A stretch of DNA of 64,000 bases from CAVYUC01 sp963816685. Its GTDB lineage: Bacteria > Bacteroidota > Bacteroidia > Bacteroidales > Prolixibacteraceae. Position 1 is the first letter of the stretch. Each line of letters starts with the position of its first letter. The position numbers and the translations under genes were made by a program. Of this stretch, positions 8,065 through 17,444 are shown piece by piece. The notes beneath the pieces are model-generated. The model saw nothing but the letters and a program-made list of their open reading frames with translations. It made no database searches and was not told the origin of the DNA. The stretch lies in contig CAWFMB010000018.1 of assembly GCA_963816685.1 (NCBI GenBank), forward strand, positions 62,001-126,000. Direction: 5' to 3'.

Positions 8065-9207
8065 ATGTCCGAATTTAATTACGACGATATCCGCCCGTAC
8101 ACAGATAAGGAAGTGCGGTCGAAAATAAAGCTTCTGGTTAAAGACCCTGTCTTTGATGAAGTTCTGATGCATATTTTTAAGGTGCGGCCAAAAGTAAAAA
8201 TGGTAAAACTGCAGTTACGGATGATTAGAAATATTACCCAACTACAGGGTACTTTTATCTATGATTTGTTGCGCTGGATTATAAATAAAACCTCGAGTGG
8301 GTTGTCATGCACCGGGCTGGATAAACTGGACAAGAAAAAAGCCTACCTCTTTATTTCAAATCACCGCGATATTATTCTGGATGCGGCTTTGCTGAATTTC
8401 CTGATTTTCGAAAAAGGAATGAACACTACCCAGATTGCAATCGGCAACAACCTGCTGCTTTACGAATGGATTGAACATACAGTTAAACTGAACCGTGCAT
8501 TCATTATAAAACGAAATCTTGCTTCGCGGGAATTAATGGAAGCATCAAAAAAGGTATCTTCTTTTATCCGGAAATCAATTACCGAAGATAACCTATCGGT
8601 GTGGATTGCCCAACGTGAAGGACGTACCAAAGACGGATTCGACAGAACACAAGCCAGTGTTCTGAAGATGATTAATATGAGTAATAAAAAAAGCTTTACC
8701 GAAGGAATGAACGAACTGAATATAGTTCCGGTTTCCATTTCATACGAGATTGAACCCTGCGGCCTTGCAAAAATGAAGGAACTCATTAAAAAAGAACGGT
8801 ACGGTGAATTAAAAACAAATAAAGACGATTTGAAAAGCATGTCGATGGGTATTTTTAATCCAAAGGGAAGAATGCGTTTTTCATTTGGTGACCCCATTCA
8901 GATTAATTTCGACGAAGTTAAAACCAAGGAACAGCAAAACAAACAGGCACAGGAACTTGCAGGTATCATCGATCAGAAAATTTATGCAAACTATAAACTT
9001 TGGCCAAACAATTATATCGCCTACGATTTGCTGATGCAGGAAAACCAGTTCAAGGATAAATACACCGCCGAAGAAAAAAGGAAGTTTGAAATGATGATTG
9101 AACAGGCAATGATTCATATTGATTTTCCAATTACCGATATCCAGGAGCGTTTTCTTCAGATTTATGCCAATCCGGTAATCAATAAGTTAAAAGCAACCGG
9201 AAACTAA
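8065..9207 (+). CDS. 1-acyl-glycerol-phosphate acyltransferase-like protein
   Basis: 380 aa, cytoplasmic/membrane-peripheral. An acyltransferase domain starts near residue 80: block I is SNHRDIILDAALLN, with His followed by Asp at both short and longer spacing. Block III-like WIAQREGRTKDG follows at about 178-189, and a later phosphate-binding NIVPVSISYE segment. This matches PlsC/PlsB-type glycerolipid acyltransferases, although the spacing HX5D rather than HX4D is slightly unusual. The C-terminal 130 residues are helical. It probably acylates a lysophospholipid; the exact acceptor is unknown. Its stop is directly followed by the ATG of the HAD gene. Confidence 0.75.
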   Translation: MSEFNYDDIRPYTDKEVRSKIKLLVKDPVFDEVLMHIFKVRPKVKMVKLQLRMIRNITQLQGTFIYDLLRWIINKTSSGLSCTGLDKLDKKKAYLFISNHRDIILDAALLNFLIFEKGMNTTQIAIGNNLLLYEWIEHTVKLNRAFIIKRNLASRELMEASKKVSSFIRKSITEDNLSVWIAQREGRTKDGFDRTQASVLKMINMSNKKSFTEGMNELNIVPVSISYEIEPCGLAKMKELIKKERYGELKTNKDDLKSMSMGIFNPKGRMRFSFGDPIQINFDEVKTKEQQNKQAQELAGIIDQKIYANYKLWPNNYIAYDLLMQENQFKDKYTAEEKRKFEMMIEQAMIHIDFPITDIQERFLQIYANPVINKLKATGN

Positions 9208-9858
9208 ATGGCTGCAGTAATCTGGGACTGGAACGGAACACTGCTCAACGACCTTGAGCATTGTGTTTCCACCATCAATATTTTACTAAAAAAAAGAAAC
9301 CTGACTTTGCTGGACAACAGCATTTACAGGGAAGTTTTTTCATTTCCGGTGAAAGATTATTACAGCAGGATTGGTTTTGATTTCGCAAGGGAAGATTTTG
9401 AAATTCCGGCAAGGGAATTTATCGATTTGTACAATAGTGGTGTAAATACATGTCCGCTGCACCTTTCCGCAGTTGAAGTCCTCTCATTTTTCAGGCAAAG
9501 GGGGTTCAGGCAATTTGTGCTTTCGGCAATGAAACAAACCATGCTGGAGCAAACCCTGAAGCACCACAATATCTTTAATTTTTTTGAAGGTATAGCCGGT
9601 TTAAACGATCATTATGCGGTGTCGAAAATTGAACGCGGACAGCAATTAATCCACGAATTCAGCATTGAAAAAAAGGGTACGTTTATTATTGGCGACACCA
9701 TTCACGATTTTGAAGTAGCAGAAGAACTTGGAATCAAATGCGTGTTGATTGCAGACGGGCATCAGTCGGAAGAACGGCTCCAAAATACAGGGGCAACAGT
9801 GATTTCTGAGTTAAAACAGCTGTATCAGTTAAACGAAATAATACAATTGATTAAATAA
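9208..9858 (+). CDS. HAD-superfamily phosphatase
   Basis: 216 aa, phosphoglycolate-phosphatase-like HAD hydrolase. Motif I is DWNGTLL at about residues 7-13: the nucleophile Asp is present, but the usual second Asp of DxD is Asn, a variant seen in a subgroup of HAD proteins. Motif II is SAMKQ, and motifs III/IV include GDTIHDFEVAEELG at about 157-170. A helical cap lies between motifs I and II. Substrate unknown. Starts immediately after the acyltransferase stop, so the two are probably co-expressed. An inverted repeat CAGGAACA/TGTTCCTG at about 9861-9897 follows the gene but lacks a T-run. Confidence 0.82.
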   Translation: MAAVIWDWNGTLLNDLEHCVSTINILLKKRNLTLLDNSIYREVFSFPVKDYYSRIGFDFAREDFEIPAREFIDLYNSGVNTCPLHLSAVEVLSFFRQRGFRQFVLSAMKQTMLEQTLKHHNIFNFFEGIAGLNDHYAVSKIERGQQLIHEFSIEKKGTFIIGDTIHDFEVAEELGIKCVLIADGHQSEERLQNTGATVISELKQLYQLNEIIQLIK

Positions 9859-9934
9859 TAACAGGAACAATTTTCCGTTTCAGAAAGGCTGTTCCTGCAG
9901 CAATCAGTTTAAACCAAATAGATAAACCAGGGCA

Positions 9935-11368
9935 ATGTCAAACTTTGTGTTAAAGGAAAAATACATCCTCCCTTTGTTTTTGCTGGCTGCAACGGCGCTG
10001 CGGCTCTTTAGTTTTTTTCCCAGTGTTCTCGACCATGATGAATCAACCTACCTCATTATTGGCCGCGACATTTTACATGGAAAAGATTTATATACAGACG
10101 TTACCGACACCAAACCTGTAGGGATTTTTTTATTTTATGCAGGGCTCCAATTTCTCTTCGGAAATTCAATCCTCCTTAAACGGCTGGTTTTTGCACTTGT
10201 GGTTGGCGCCACTGGATTTCTTGTTTATAAGGTTTCGAAAAAAATGTTCAGCCAAAAACTTGCAGCGCTGGCTTCAGGAATTATCTACATCATTTATGTT
10301 TCCATTTGGAATTATCACGGCCGCTCGCCAAATACAGAACTGCTTTTCAACTTGTGTACAATTGGCGCACTTTTGCTTTTCCTAAAACCCAATCTGCTGA
10401 ATTATCTTTTCGGAGGATTGATTCTTGGCATTGGATTCATCATCAAGTACCTTGTTTTGTTTGACTTTGCTGCCTTCCTGCTTTTCTTTTTTATTTACGA
10501 AATGCTGAATCCCGAAAACAGATTAAAAGTTTCGGTTTGGGCACGGTTCATCGTTGCCGGGCTTGCATTTCTTGTCCCTTTTGGGTTAACCAACATGTAT
10601 TTCTGGCTGGGCGATCACTTCAGTGATTTTTATTTTGTTACCTACGAGTTACCCGGAAATTATGGCAGCAGTCCGTCGATAACACGCTATATTGTTATGC
10701 TTCTCGATTTTACAGCTAAATTCCTTCCCATTTCGTTTTTGGTGTTTTATGTAATGTTTAAGCGAAATAAACCATGGGAACCAAAACATAAATGGTTTTT
10801 TATTTTGTGGATATCCATGGTGTTATTTGCAATTTACATTCCCGGAAAAGAATTCAGCCACTACACCATTCAACTGATGCTGCCGTTCAGTTTAATTGCC
10901 GGATTGTTTTTTCATCCCCTTTTTAAACCCGACAGGATAACCGCCCTGATTTATTCACGAGGTTTTGGCTGGCCTGCATTTGCTGTAGTTGTTATTTCCA
11001 TCCAGGTTGTAAGTTTTCAGAATGAGGTATTGAAACCAGATTATGAACGTGAAGTTGCACAGTACATTTCGGAAAGAATGGATGCAGATGATAAAGTGTT
11101 TGTTTCGAATTATCAGCAAATTATTTATTACCTGCTGAATATGGAAAGCCCTACAAAATTTGTGCATTCAAACCTGCTGTTTACACCGACACACAGAGCA
11201 TTTAATGTAAATGCAGATACCGAAATCAGGAAAATTCTTGGAAAGCATCCTGAATTTGTGCTGATGCAGAACAAGAATGAAACAGTTCAGATGGAATTAA
11301 ACAAAAATTACCACCTGCTTAAAACTTTCAGAAACGGGAGGATCCGTCTCTATTCGCTTGAAAATTAA
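9935..11368 (+). CDS. GT39/ArnT-like membrane glycosyltransferase
   Basis: 477 aa, about ten transmembrane segments. The first periplasmic loop holds the acidic pair in FFPSVLDHDESTYLI (about residues 28-42), the hallmark of GT-C enzymes such as protein O-mannosyltransferases and ArnT, which use polyprenyl-phosphate sugars. DTKPVGIFLFY follows, another conserved GT39 element. The soluble C-terminal domain starts near residue 375. The sugar and acceptor cannot be told. Its 3' end overlaps the 3' end of recJ by 4 bp in convergent orientation. Confidence 0.78.
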   Translation: MSNFVLKEKYILPLFLLAATALRLFSFFPSVLDHDESTYLIIGRDILHGKDLYTDVTDTKPVGIFLFYAGLQFLFGNSILLKRLVFALVVGATGFLVYKVSKKMFSQKLAALASGIIYIIYVSIWNYHGRSPNTELLFNLCTIGALLLFLKPNLLNYLFGGLILGIGFIIKYLVLFDFAAFLLFFFIYEMLNPENRLKVSVWARFIVAGLAFLVPFGLTNMYFWLGDHFSDFYFVTYELPGNYGSSPSITRYIVMLLDFTAKFLPISFLVFYVMFKRNKPWEPKHKWFFILWISMVLFAIYIPGKEFSHYTIQLMLPFSLIAGLFFHPLFKPDRITALIYSRGFGWPAFAVVVISIQVVSFQNEVLKPDYEREVAQYISERMDADDKVFVSNYQQIIYYLLNMESPTKFVHSNLLFTPTHRAFNVNADTEIRKILGKHPEFVLMQNKNETVQMELNKNYHLLKTFRNGRIRLYSLEN

Positions 11369-13089
11369 AAGATGTCCCGTTTTTTAATGTCACGGATAAA
11401 AAGCTGAAGGCTGATTTTGCCGCGGTATTCGTTTTCGGTGATGGAATAACATACATCGAAGGGTAATCCCGAGGTAATTAAATCGTACTTGTCTGACTGG
11501 TTAAAAGCAATGCCCGGGAAGATTCCTGAATTCACATCCGGCTCCACCAAATCGAGTTTCAGGTGGTCGTTGTTTTTGCCCACGCGCCTGCTGGTTCCTG
11601 CATCAAAAACATCTTCGGTAATAAAAACCGGCATCATATTGTGCGGGCCGAAAGGAGCAAACTGCTTTAAAATCCTGTAGAAACGAGGGGTAATATCGCT
11701 CAGTGTAATTCTTGCGTCCACATCGAGGGATTGAATCTGGGAATCGTCAGTAATCTGGGCAGTCACAATTCTCTCGAACCGTTCCCTGAATTCAGGGATT
11801 TTTTCAATTCGCAATGTTAAACCTGCAGCATACATATGTCCGCCGTACGATTCAAGTAAATCGCTGCACTGGCCAATGGCTTCGTACAAATCGAAATCCT
11901 TTACCGAACGTGCCGAGCCTGTAGCCATTCCGTTCGATTCGGTTAAAATAATAGTTGGCCGGTAAAATTGTTCGGTCACCCTCGAGGCTACAATCCCTAC
12001 CACCCCTTTATGCCAGTCGCGGTTGTACAGCACGGTGCTCTTCAGTCCATTCATCAGCGGGTCATTCAAAATCATATCCAGCGCTTCCTGGGTAATGTCG
12101 CGGTCGAGCGTTTTCCGTATTTCGTTGAACGAGTCGATCTCTTCGCCCAAAATATCCGACTGGTCCTCATCGTTTGATACAAGAATCTGAACCGATTTTT
12201 TCCCGTGTTCTATTCGACCTGAAGCATTCAGCCGCGGCCCGATTTTAAAAACAATATCGCTGATAGTAATCTCGCTGCCATTCAATCCGGCAAGGTTAAT
12301 GATTGTTTGAAGGCCAATTCCAGGATTCGAATTCAGTTTCTTCAACCCGTAATATGCCAGTACGCGGTTTTCGCCGGTAACCGGAACAATATCGGATGCA
12401 ATGCTTACCACTACCAAATCGAGAAGATCGTATATTTCTTCAGGTTCAACATCCTTTTTCTGACAATAAGCCTGCAGCAATTTAAAACCAACACCGCATC
12501 CCGACAATTCCTTGTACGGATAAGGACAATCCTGTTGCTTCGGATCGAGGACTGCCACTGCAGGAGGCACTTCATCGTCAGGGTTATGGTGGTCGCAGAT
12601 AATGAAATCCAATCCACGTGCCTGTGCATTTGCAATTTTGGCAACTGCTTTTATTCCGCAATCCAGTGCAATAATCAGGGAGAAACCATTTTCTTCGGCA
12701 TAGTCAATACTTTTTGAAGAAACCCCGTAGCCTTCGCTGTACCTGTCGGGAATATAGTATTCGAGATGTTCAATTCTTGATTTCAGAAAAATATAAATAA
12801 GGGCTACGGAGGTAGTTCCATCCACATCATAGTCGCCGTACACCATTACTTTTTCCTTGTTTTTAATGGCCAAATCAAGGCGCTCCACTGCTTTATCCAT
12901 GTCTTTCATCAGAAAAGGATCATGAAGGTCGCTCAACCGGGGCCGGAAAAAAGATTTGGCATCGTTAAAGGTTTTAATATTGCGCTGCACCAGCAAACGC
13001 GCAATGGTCATATTTACATTCAGCGCTGCCGACAAATGTTTAATTTCATTCGGATCGCCCTGCTTTTTAAGATTCCAGATTCTTTCCAT
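11365..13089 (-). CDS. recJ: Single-stranded-DNA-specific exonuclease RecJ
   Basis: 574 aa from ATG 13089; an upstream GTG at 13095 is an alternative start. DHH-family motifs are visible: motif I DYDVDGTTS (about 84-92), motif II IALDCGIK, motif III ICDHHNPDDEVP (about 165-176), and later the DHHA1 glycine-rich SGRIEHG and SYGGHMYAAGL elements. RecJ degrades single-stranded DNA 5' to 3' in recombination and repair. A consensus TAnnTTTG box (13124-13131) lies about 35 bp upstream. Convergent with the GT39 gene. Confidence 0.95.
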   Translation of the reverse strand: MERIWNLKKQGDPNEIKHLSAALNVNMTIARLLVQRNIKTFNDAKSFFRPRLSDLHDPFLMKDMDKAVERLDLAIKNKEKVMVYGDYDVDGTTSVALIYIFLKSRIEHLEYYIPDRYSEGYGVSSKSIDYAEENGFSLIIALDCGIKAVAKIANAQARGLDFIICDHHNPDDEVPPAVAVLDPKQQDCPYPYKELSGCGVGFKLLQAYCQKKDVEPEEIYDLLDLVVVSIASDIVPVTGENRVLAYYGLKKLNSNPGIGLQTIINLAGLNGSEITISDIVFKIGPRLNASGRIEHGKKSVQILVSNDEDQSDILGEEIDSFNEIRKTLDRDITQEALDMILNDPLMNGLKSTVLYNRDWHKGVVGIVASRVTEQFYRPTIILTESNGMATGSARSVKDFDLYEAIGQCSDLLESYGGHMYAAGLTLRIEKIPEFRERFERIVTAQITDDSQIQSLDVDARITLSDITPRFYRILKQFAPFGPHNMMPVFITEDVFDAGTSRRVGKNNDHLKLDLVEPDVNSGIFPGIAFNQSDKYDLITSGLPFDVCYSITENEYRGKISLQLFIRDIKKRDIF

Positions 13090-13123
13090 ACACACTTTTC
13101 TCCTGTTCTTTCCGGTAAGTTTA

Positions 13124-13131
13124 CAAAGATA
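13124..13131 (-). promoter_or_regulatory. recJ: -7 box of the recJ promoter
   Basis: TATCTTTG on the minus strand matches the Bacteroidota sigma-70 -7 consensus TAnnTTTG. It would start transcription near 13117, giving a leader of about 28 nt to the recJ ATG, and AGGAG lies 10 nt before that ATG. No clear TTTG was located at the -33 position. Confidence 0.5.
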
Positions 13132-13270
13132 AAATTTACCGGCGATATTAACCTAAAAACATGGCATTGGTTGATTTATTCACTGGCAATCCTGATACTA
13201 CACTGAGAAATTGTCAAATTGAGAAATTGGGAAATTTGATATGGGGAATTGAAAAATGCGTTTGGTTTTT

Positions 13271-13307
13271 ATAAACACTCAAAGGTCTTAGAGACTCTTT
13301 GAGGTTT
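13271..13307. repeat. Partial third copy of hairpin repeat
   Basis: ATAAACACTCAAAGGTCTTAG followed by AGACTCTTTGAGGTTT is a diverged copy of the 3' part of the 145-bp repeats at 13358 and 14613. The unit is itself a near-perfect hairpin, CTCAAAGGTCT paired with AGACCCTTTGAG in the full copies. Confidence 0.75.
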
Positions 13308-13357
13308 CCGTTACATCCCGTTTATCAGGTTTTGGCCTGCCGGATGCCTAGGAATTC

Positions 13358-13502
13358 TTGTTTCCTGACCTTCGGGAGTCTTTCCGACCCCGAAGTGTCT
13401 GGAATGATGAAAAATGATAAAAAGCTTAATGCATTTAATCCCCTGTCGTTTTTGTGATTCTTATAAACACTCAAAGGTCTTGCAGACCCTTTGAGGTTTG
13501 CC
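13358..13502. repeat. 145-bp direct repeat, copy A
   Basis: Near-identical to 14613-14756: by eye about three substitutions and one 1-base length difference. It contains two hairpin cores: GACCTTCGGGAGTC facing GACCCCGAAGTGTC, and CTCAAAGGTCT facing AGACCCTTTGAG. The two copies lie in the same orientation about 1.25 kb apart and bracket the frameshifted gene at 13895-14540. Confidence 0.9.
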
Positions 13503-13557
13503 GGTCAATCGCACCTGATACCTGCTTTTTAAAAACCTATACGTATTTTCCGCAACG

Positions 13558-13633
13558 AAAAACCCGTGTTTACACGGTACATTTTTATACGTATAAACAC
13601 GGTTTTTTCAATTATAATCAATCTGTACCTTTG
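13558..13633 (+). promoter_or_regulatory. Inverted repeat followed by a candidate promoter
   Basis: An imperfect inverted repeat pairs AAAAACCCGTGTTTACACG (13558-13576) with CGTATAAACACGGTTTTTT (about 13589-13607), followed directly by the -7 like box TACCTTTG (13626-13633). The hairpin could end leftward or rightward transcripts. The box would start a transcript near 13640, about 255 nt before the next ATG (13895), an unusually long leader. Confidence 0.3.
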
Positions 13634-13894
13634 CAAGTTGCAGAGGTTATATTAAAGAACAGGTGATAATTGAGCAACCTTTTTAGTAATTTTAGAATAT
13701 TATAAATAGAAACACTCTAATTGCAGCACCTTTAATAAAGAACCAAAACAGCAACACGAACAATCATTTGTTAAAGCCATCTAAATAAGACCCAATGATA
13801 CTAACCTTTAAAAAACCGAATGGTATGATACACGGCCCGTAATCAAAATTTATCAAATAGTACATGTTCTTTTTACAAAATTAAAACCAAATCT

Positions 13895-14540
13895 ATGCGA
13901 AACATTTCAAAATATATAATCATATTGGTTATTATGATGCTGGCCCTGCCGGTTTTTGGACAGAAAAAAAGAAGTTTAACTATTAGTGGTGTTGCAGCAA
14001 AGTTCATTAATAAAGAAGATCAAGTTTATGACTGGGACCGGCATGAGGGTTATTTCCATTATGCCAACCCTGGAATTGAATTGATTTATATGCAGGAAAT
14101 TTCTGAACGGTTTGAACTTGGTGCTGGAGTAAGTTATCAGCATGGAGCTGTATCCTCTTATATAAAAAATGGCGAACATACATTTACATTCGATGACATT
14201 TGCATTTCGCTATTATTCAAAAAATATATAAAAATAAAAGAGTATGATCATTTATACACTACCACCGGACTTCTATAATGGCAAAACAACAAAAATAAAA
14301 GCTGCCTGGCCTGCCAGTTCCGGATGGATACAACTTCCAACCAATAAAGTTGCATACTATTCTGATGACGTTGTATTCTCCGATTTCTATCTTGATTTTG
14401 GATATCACACCTCGCTAAAAAAGACATTTATATTCTCTGTTGCGCCTTTTTTGAAATACCGCATCAATAATACCTGGATGAACTACCATCAAAACAAATT
14501 TCATTATGGATTTAAACTCAACTTCTCATTAAACTTTTAA
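13895..14540 (+). pseudogene. Small outer-membrane beta-barrel gene with a +1 frameshift
   Basis: The first frame encodes 127 aa with a signal peptide (MRNISKYIIILVIMMLALPVFGQ) and strand-like segments, and stops at 14276-14278. The continuing barrel sequence is in the next frame (from about 14275, YNGKTTKIKAAWPASSG) and ends at 14540 with YGFKLNFSLNF, a typical terminal barrel strand. Removing one base near 14268-14275 would join TTTGL to YNGKTT and give one protein of about 214 aa. I do not recognise the family beyond a small porin-like barrel of unknown function. It may be a decayed gene or a sequence error. The whole unit lies between two 145-bp direct repeats, suggesting it arrived, or can be lost, as a cassette. 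Confidence 0.6.
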
Positions 14541-14612
14541 ATTATAAGAAAAGCAGTTGTTACAATTTTAATGCTAATTATACTGCAACTATTCCGGCTG
14601 ATGCCTTAAAAA

Positions 14613-14756
14613 TTGTTTCCTGACCTTCGGGAGTCTTTCCGACCCCGAAGTGTCTGGCATGATGAAAAATGATAAAAAGCTTAATGCATTTAACCCCTGT
14701 CGTTTTTTTGATTCTTATAAACACTCAAAGGTCTTGCAGACCCTTTGAGGTTTGCC
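14613..14756. repeat. 145-bp direct repeat, copy B
   Basis: Second copy of the repeat at 13358-13502, same orientation. It starts in TTGTTTCCTGACC and ends after the hairpin CTCAAAGGTCTTGCAGACCC and TTTGAGGTTTGCC. A preceding short segment (ATGCCT) is also shared, so the repeat may extend a little further left with weaker identity. Confidence 0.9.
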
Positions 14757-14821
14757 CTACAACAACAATGTTGCCCGCCGTGCAGGTGTTCAGGCAGCCG
14801 AAGAGTAAATCAACACCTTTT

Positions 14822-14857
14822 AAAAAAACCTTCAGGGTAAACCTTGAAGGTTTTTTT
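14822..14857. terminator. Bidirectional hairpin terminator upstream of lysS
   Basis: AAAAAAACCTTCAGGGT mirrored by ACCTTGAAGGTTTTTTT: a stem of about 8-9 bp with an A-run on the left and a T-run on the right, so it could stop transcription in either direction. It isolates lysS from the repeat region. Confidence 0.7.
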
Positions 14858-14956
14858 CGCAAAAAGCAAAAATTTCCAACCCCGGTTTCGATTCACCAAA
14901 AACCGGATGCCGGATTTCGACATGCACCATCGAATTATTTTGCCATCATCTTTTAT

Positions 14957-14964
14957 TATCTTTG
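14957..14964 (+). promoter_or_regulatory. lysS: -7 box of the lysS promoter
   Basis: TATCTTTG matches TAnnTTTG exactly. It predicts a start near 14971 and a leader of about 17 nt to the ATG at 14988. This position rules out the much longer upstream reading of the frame (from 14844), which would also read through the terminator at 14822-14857. Confidence 0.65.
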
Positions 14965-14987
14965 CGCAAAATTTTGAACTGAATAAG

Positions 14988-16694
14988 ATGAGCAATCAGG
15001 AACTGAGCGAACAGGAAGTCATCCGAAGGGAATCGTTGAAAAAACTACGCGAACTGGGTATCGATCCCTACCCGGCAGCAGAATATCCGGTTAATGCAAC
15101 TTCGAAACAGATAAAAGAAAGCTATAACGAAGAAGAAAAAAACTTTCAGGAAGTGAGCCTTGCAGGTCGCCTGATGAGTCGCCGCATCATGGGCAAGGCT
15201 TCATTTGCCGAAATACAGGACCACCAGGGGCGTATCCAGATTTACGTGAACCGCGATGAAATCTGCCCCGGTGAAGATAAAACACTCTACAACGATGTAT
15301 TTAAAAAGCTGCTCGACATTGGTGACATTATCGGCATTAAAGGATTTGCTTTTATCACTCAAATGGGTGAAACTACTGTTCATGTAAAAGAGCTTGTTGT
15401 GTTGAACAAATCGCTGCACCCACTGCCGGTTGTGAAGGAAAAAGAGGGGAAAACCTACGATGCATTTACCGACCCTGAACAACGTTACCGCCAGCGCTAT
15501 GTCGATTTGATTGTGAATCCGAAAGTGAAAGAGGTGTTCATCAAACGGACAAAACTGATGGATACCATGCGGCAGATGTTCAATGAAAAGGGTTATCTTG
15601 AAGTGGAAACACCCATTCTTCAATCCATTCCGGGAGGCGCCACAGCCCGTCCGTTTGTTACCCACCACAACGCGCTGAATATTCCGCTGTACCTGCGAAT
15701 TGCCGACGAACTCTACCTGAAACGTTTAATTGTTGGCGGATTCGATGGAGTGTACGAATTCTCGAAAGATTTCAGAAACGAAGGAATGGACCGCACCCAC
15801 AACCCTGAATTTACAGTAATGGAAATTTATGTGGCCTACAAAGACTACAAATGGATGATGGGTTTTACGGAAGAGATTTGTGAGCGGGTGGCACTTGCAC
15901 TGCATGGCACAACAAAAGTTCAACTGGGTGAAAATACCATCGATTATAAAATGCCATACCCGCGCGTAACCATGTACGATGCAATAAAAGAACATACCGG
16001 CTATAATATTTCGGGAAAATCAGAAGAAGAACTGCGCGAAATCTGCGATAAGCTGGGAATTGAAACTGACCCCAGCATGGGCAAAGGGAAACTGATTGAT
16101 GAGATTTTCGGCGAAAAATGCGAACATCACTATATTCAACCAACTTTTATTACCGATTACCCGGTGGAAATGTCACCGCTGACAAAAAAACACCGCGATA
16201 ATCCGGAACTGACCGAACGGTTTGAGCTGATGATTAACGGAAAGGAAGTAGCCAATGCCTACTCCGAACTCAACGACCCGGTTGACCAGCGCGAGCGGTT
16301 TGAAGAACAGCTGCGGCTTTCGGAAAAAGGAGACGATGAAGCGATGTTCATCGACCAGGATTTCCTGCGGGCGCTTGAATACGGCATGCCGCCCACTTCG
16401 GGAATGGGAATTGGCATCGACCGGCTAACCATGTTCATGACCAACAGCCCCTCGATTCAGGATGTGTTGTTTTTCCCGCAAATGAAACCCGAAAATAAAC
16501 CGGTGGAGTTGGGTGAAGATGAAAAAATGGTGCTCAGCCTGTTAAAGACCCAATCGCCTGTTGATTTGAATGTGCTAAAGGAACAATCCGGGCTCAGCAA
16601 TAAAAAATGGGATAAAGCAATAAAAGGACTCACAAGACATAAACTTGCAAAGGTTAGCAAAACGGATGAGGGAATGGTGGTTAGTGTGGAGTAA
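14988..16694 (+). CDS. lysS: Lysyl-tRNA synthetase, class II
   Basis: 568 aa from ATG 14988 (MSNQELSEQEVIRRE). The N-terminal OB-fold anticodon-binding domain includes SLAGRLMSRRIMGKASFAEI. Class II motif 1 is near VEVFIKRTKLMDTMR, motif 2 is FRNEGMDRTHNPEFT, and motif 3 is GMGIGIDRLTM. After the catalytic domain comes an extra C-terminal stretch of about 65 aa (from LGEDEKMVLSLL), a helical extension common in Bacteroidota LysS. It charges tRNA-Lys with lysine. A consensus promoter sits 24 bp upstream, and a terminator follows at 16752-16782. Confidence 0.97.
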   Translation: MSNQELSEQEVIRRESLKKLRELGIDPYPAAEYPVNATSKQIKESYNEEEKNFQEVSLAGRLMSRRIMGKASFAEIQDHQGRIQIYVNRDEICPGEDKTLYNDVFKKLLDIGDIIGIKGFAFITQMGETTVHVKELVVLNKSLHPLPVVKEKEGKTYDAFTDPEQRYRQRYVDLIVNPKVKEVFIKRTKLMDTMRQMFNEKGYLEVETPILQSIPGGATARPFVTHHNALNIPLYLRIADELYLKRLIVGGFDGVYEFSKDFRNEGMDRTHNPEFTVMEIYVAYKDYKWMMGFTEEICERVALALHGTTKVQLGENTIDYKMPYPRVTMYDAIKEHTGYNISGKSEEELREICDKLGIETDPSMGKGKLIDEIFGEKCEHHYIQPTFITDYPVEMSPLTKKHRDNPELTERFELMINGKEVANAYSELNDPVDQRERFEEQLRLSEKGDDEAMFIDQDFLRALEYGMPPTSGMGIGIDRLTMFMTNSPSIQDVLFFPQMKPENKPVELGEDEKMVLSLLKTQSPVDLNVLKEQSGLSNKKWDKAIKGLTRHKLAKVSKTDEGMVVSVE

Positions 16695-16751
16695 TTAGTA
16701 GTGAGTAGTTAGAAAAAAAGAGAAAGAGAAAGAGAAAGACAAAATACAGAT

Positions 16752-16782
16752 AAGCCTTCGGTAGTGTGCCGGGGGCTTTTTT
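16752..16782 (+). terminator. Terminator after lysS
   Basis: AAGCCTTCGG faces CCGGGGGCTT (some G-T pairs) and is followed by TTTTTT. Just upstream, at 16709-16740, is a short purine tract of repeated GAAAGA units. Confidence 0.65.
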
Positions 16783-16847
16783 ATGCTGAAAATTCAGGTT
16801 TACCCGATTGTTCTTGTTAATTTTACATCCTGTAAAAAGCTAAAAAA

Positions 16848-17444
16848 ATGACCAGCGTTAAATCTGTAATTTTCATCACAGGAGCTCTTATTTTCTGCCT
16901 GCTTTCTGCCTGCCATACCGATGAATCGGAACCTTTGGGAAAAAATATGCCGCTCTATTGCAGCCCTGCAAAGTTTATGGCCAAAAGTTTCGAAAATTGC
17001 AGTTGCGACATCAAATTCTTCGATTTCATGCATGAATATACCTACACCAAAATAAGTTCGGTATATTCCCACCTTGGACCTCCCTGTTCACAAAATGTAA
17101 TTTACATCAGTTATATTAATTCGGTGCACGACCATAACGAACCAAATTATAAATTTGGTTTCTACCTGCCAACCATCAGTGACGAAGAGTTTTTCAAACC
17201 GGGTTCTTTTCACATCGACACGATATCGATTTTTAAAAGCTCGCTAACCGGTGGCTCCGGGGGACCTATTTACGATGTTGACATCACTTTTATCTGGAAT
17301 GATGTTAATCTCAATGAAGATATTTATTCCGGAACTGGAAAATTTATTATCAATAAAGAAATACCTACTTCATTTCCCGGATATTCATGGCCGGTTCAGG
17401 AAATTCCTTTTGAATTTTGCGATTCAAGAAGAAAAGAACGCTGA
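16848..17444 (+). CDS. Hypothetical lipoprotein
   Basis: 198 aa. A lipoprotein signal peptide ends at the lipobox LLSAC (Cys22), followed by acidic residues HTDESE, compatible with surface export in Bacteroidota. The mature part contains two CxC-like spots (ENCSCDIKF) and several strand-rich segments, with no domain I can name. It lies 153 bp after lysS, with its own start after the lysS terminator, and 140 bp before the exported Gfo/Idh/MocA gene, so no clear operon. Function unknown. Confidence 0.7.
   Translation: MTSVKSVIFITGALIFCLLSACHTDESEPLGKNMPLYCSPAKFMAKSFENCSCDIKFFDFMHEYTYTKISSVYSHLGPPCSQNVIYISYINSVHDHNEPNYKFGFYLPTISDEEFFKPGSFHIDTISIFKSSLTGGSGGPIYDVDITFIWNDVNLNEDIYSGTGKFIINKEIPTSFPGYSWPVQEIPFEFCDSRRKER

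Noticed and set aside
9208..9858. HAD protein as inactive because motif I is DWN instead of DxD
   Set aside because: This variant is widespread in a HAD subgroup, so it is not evidence of loss.
14844..14987. Extended N-terminus of LysS
   Set aside because: The promoter box at 14957-14964 and the terminator at 14822-14857 place the start at 14988, and the extra residues do not fit the family.
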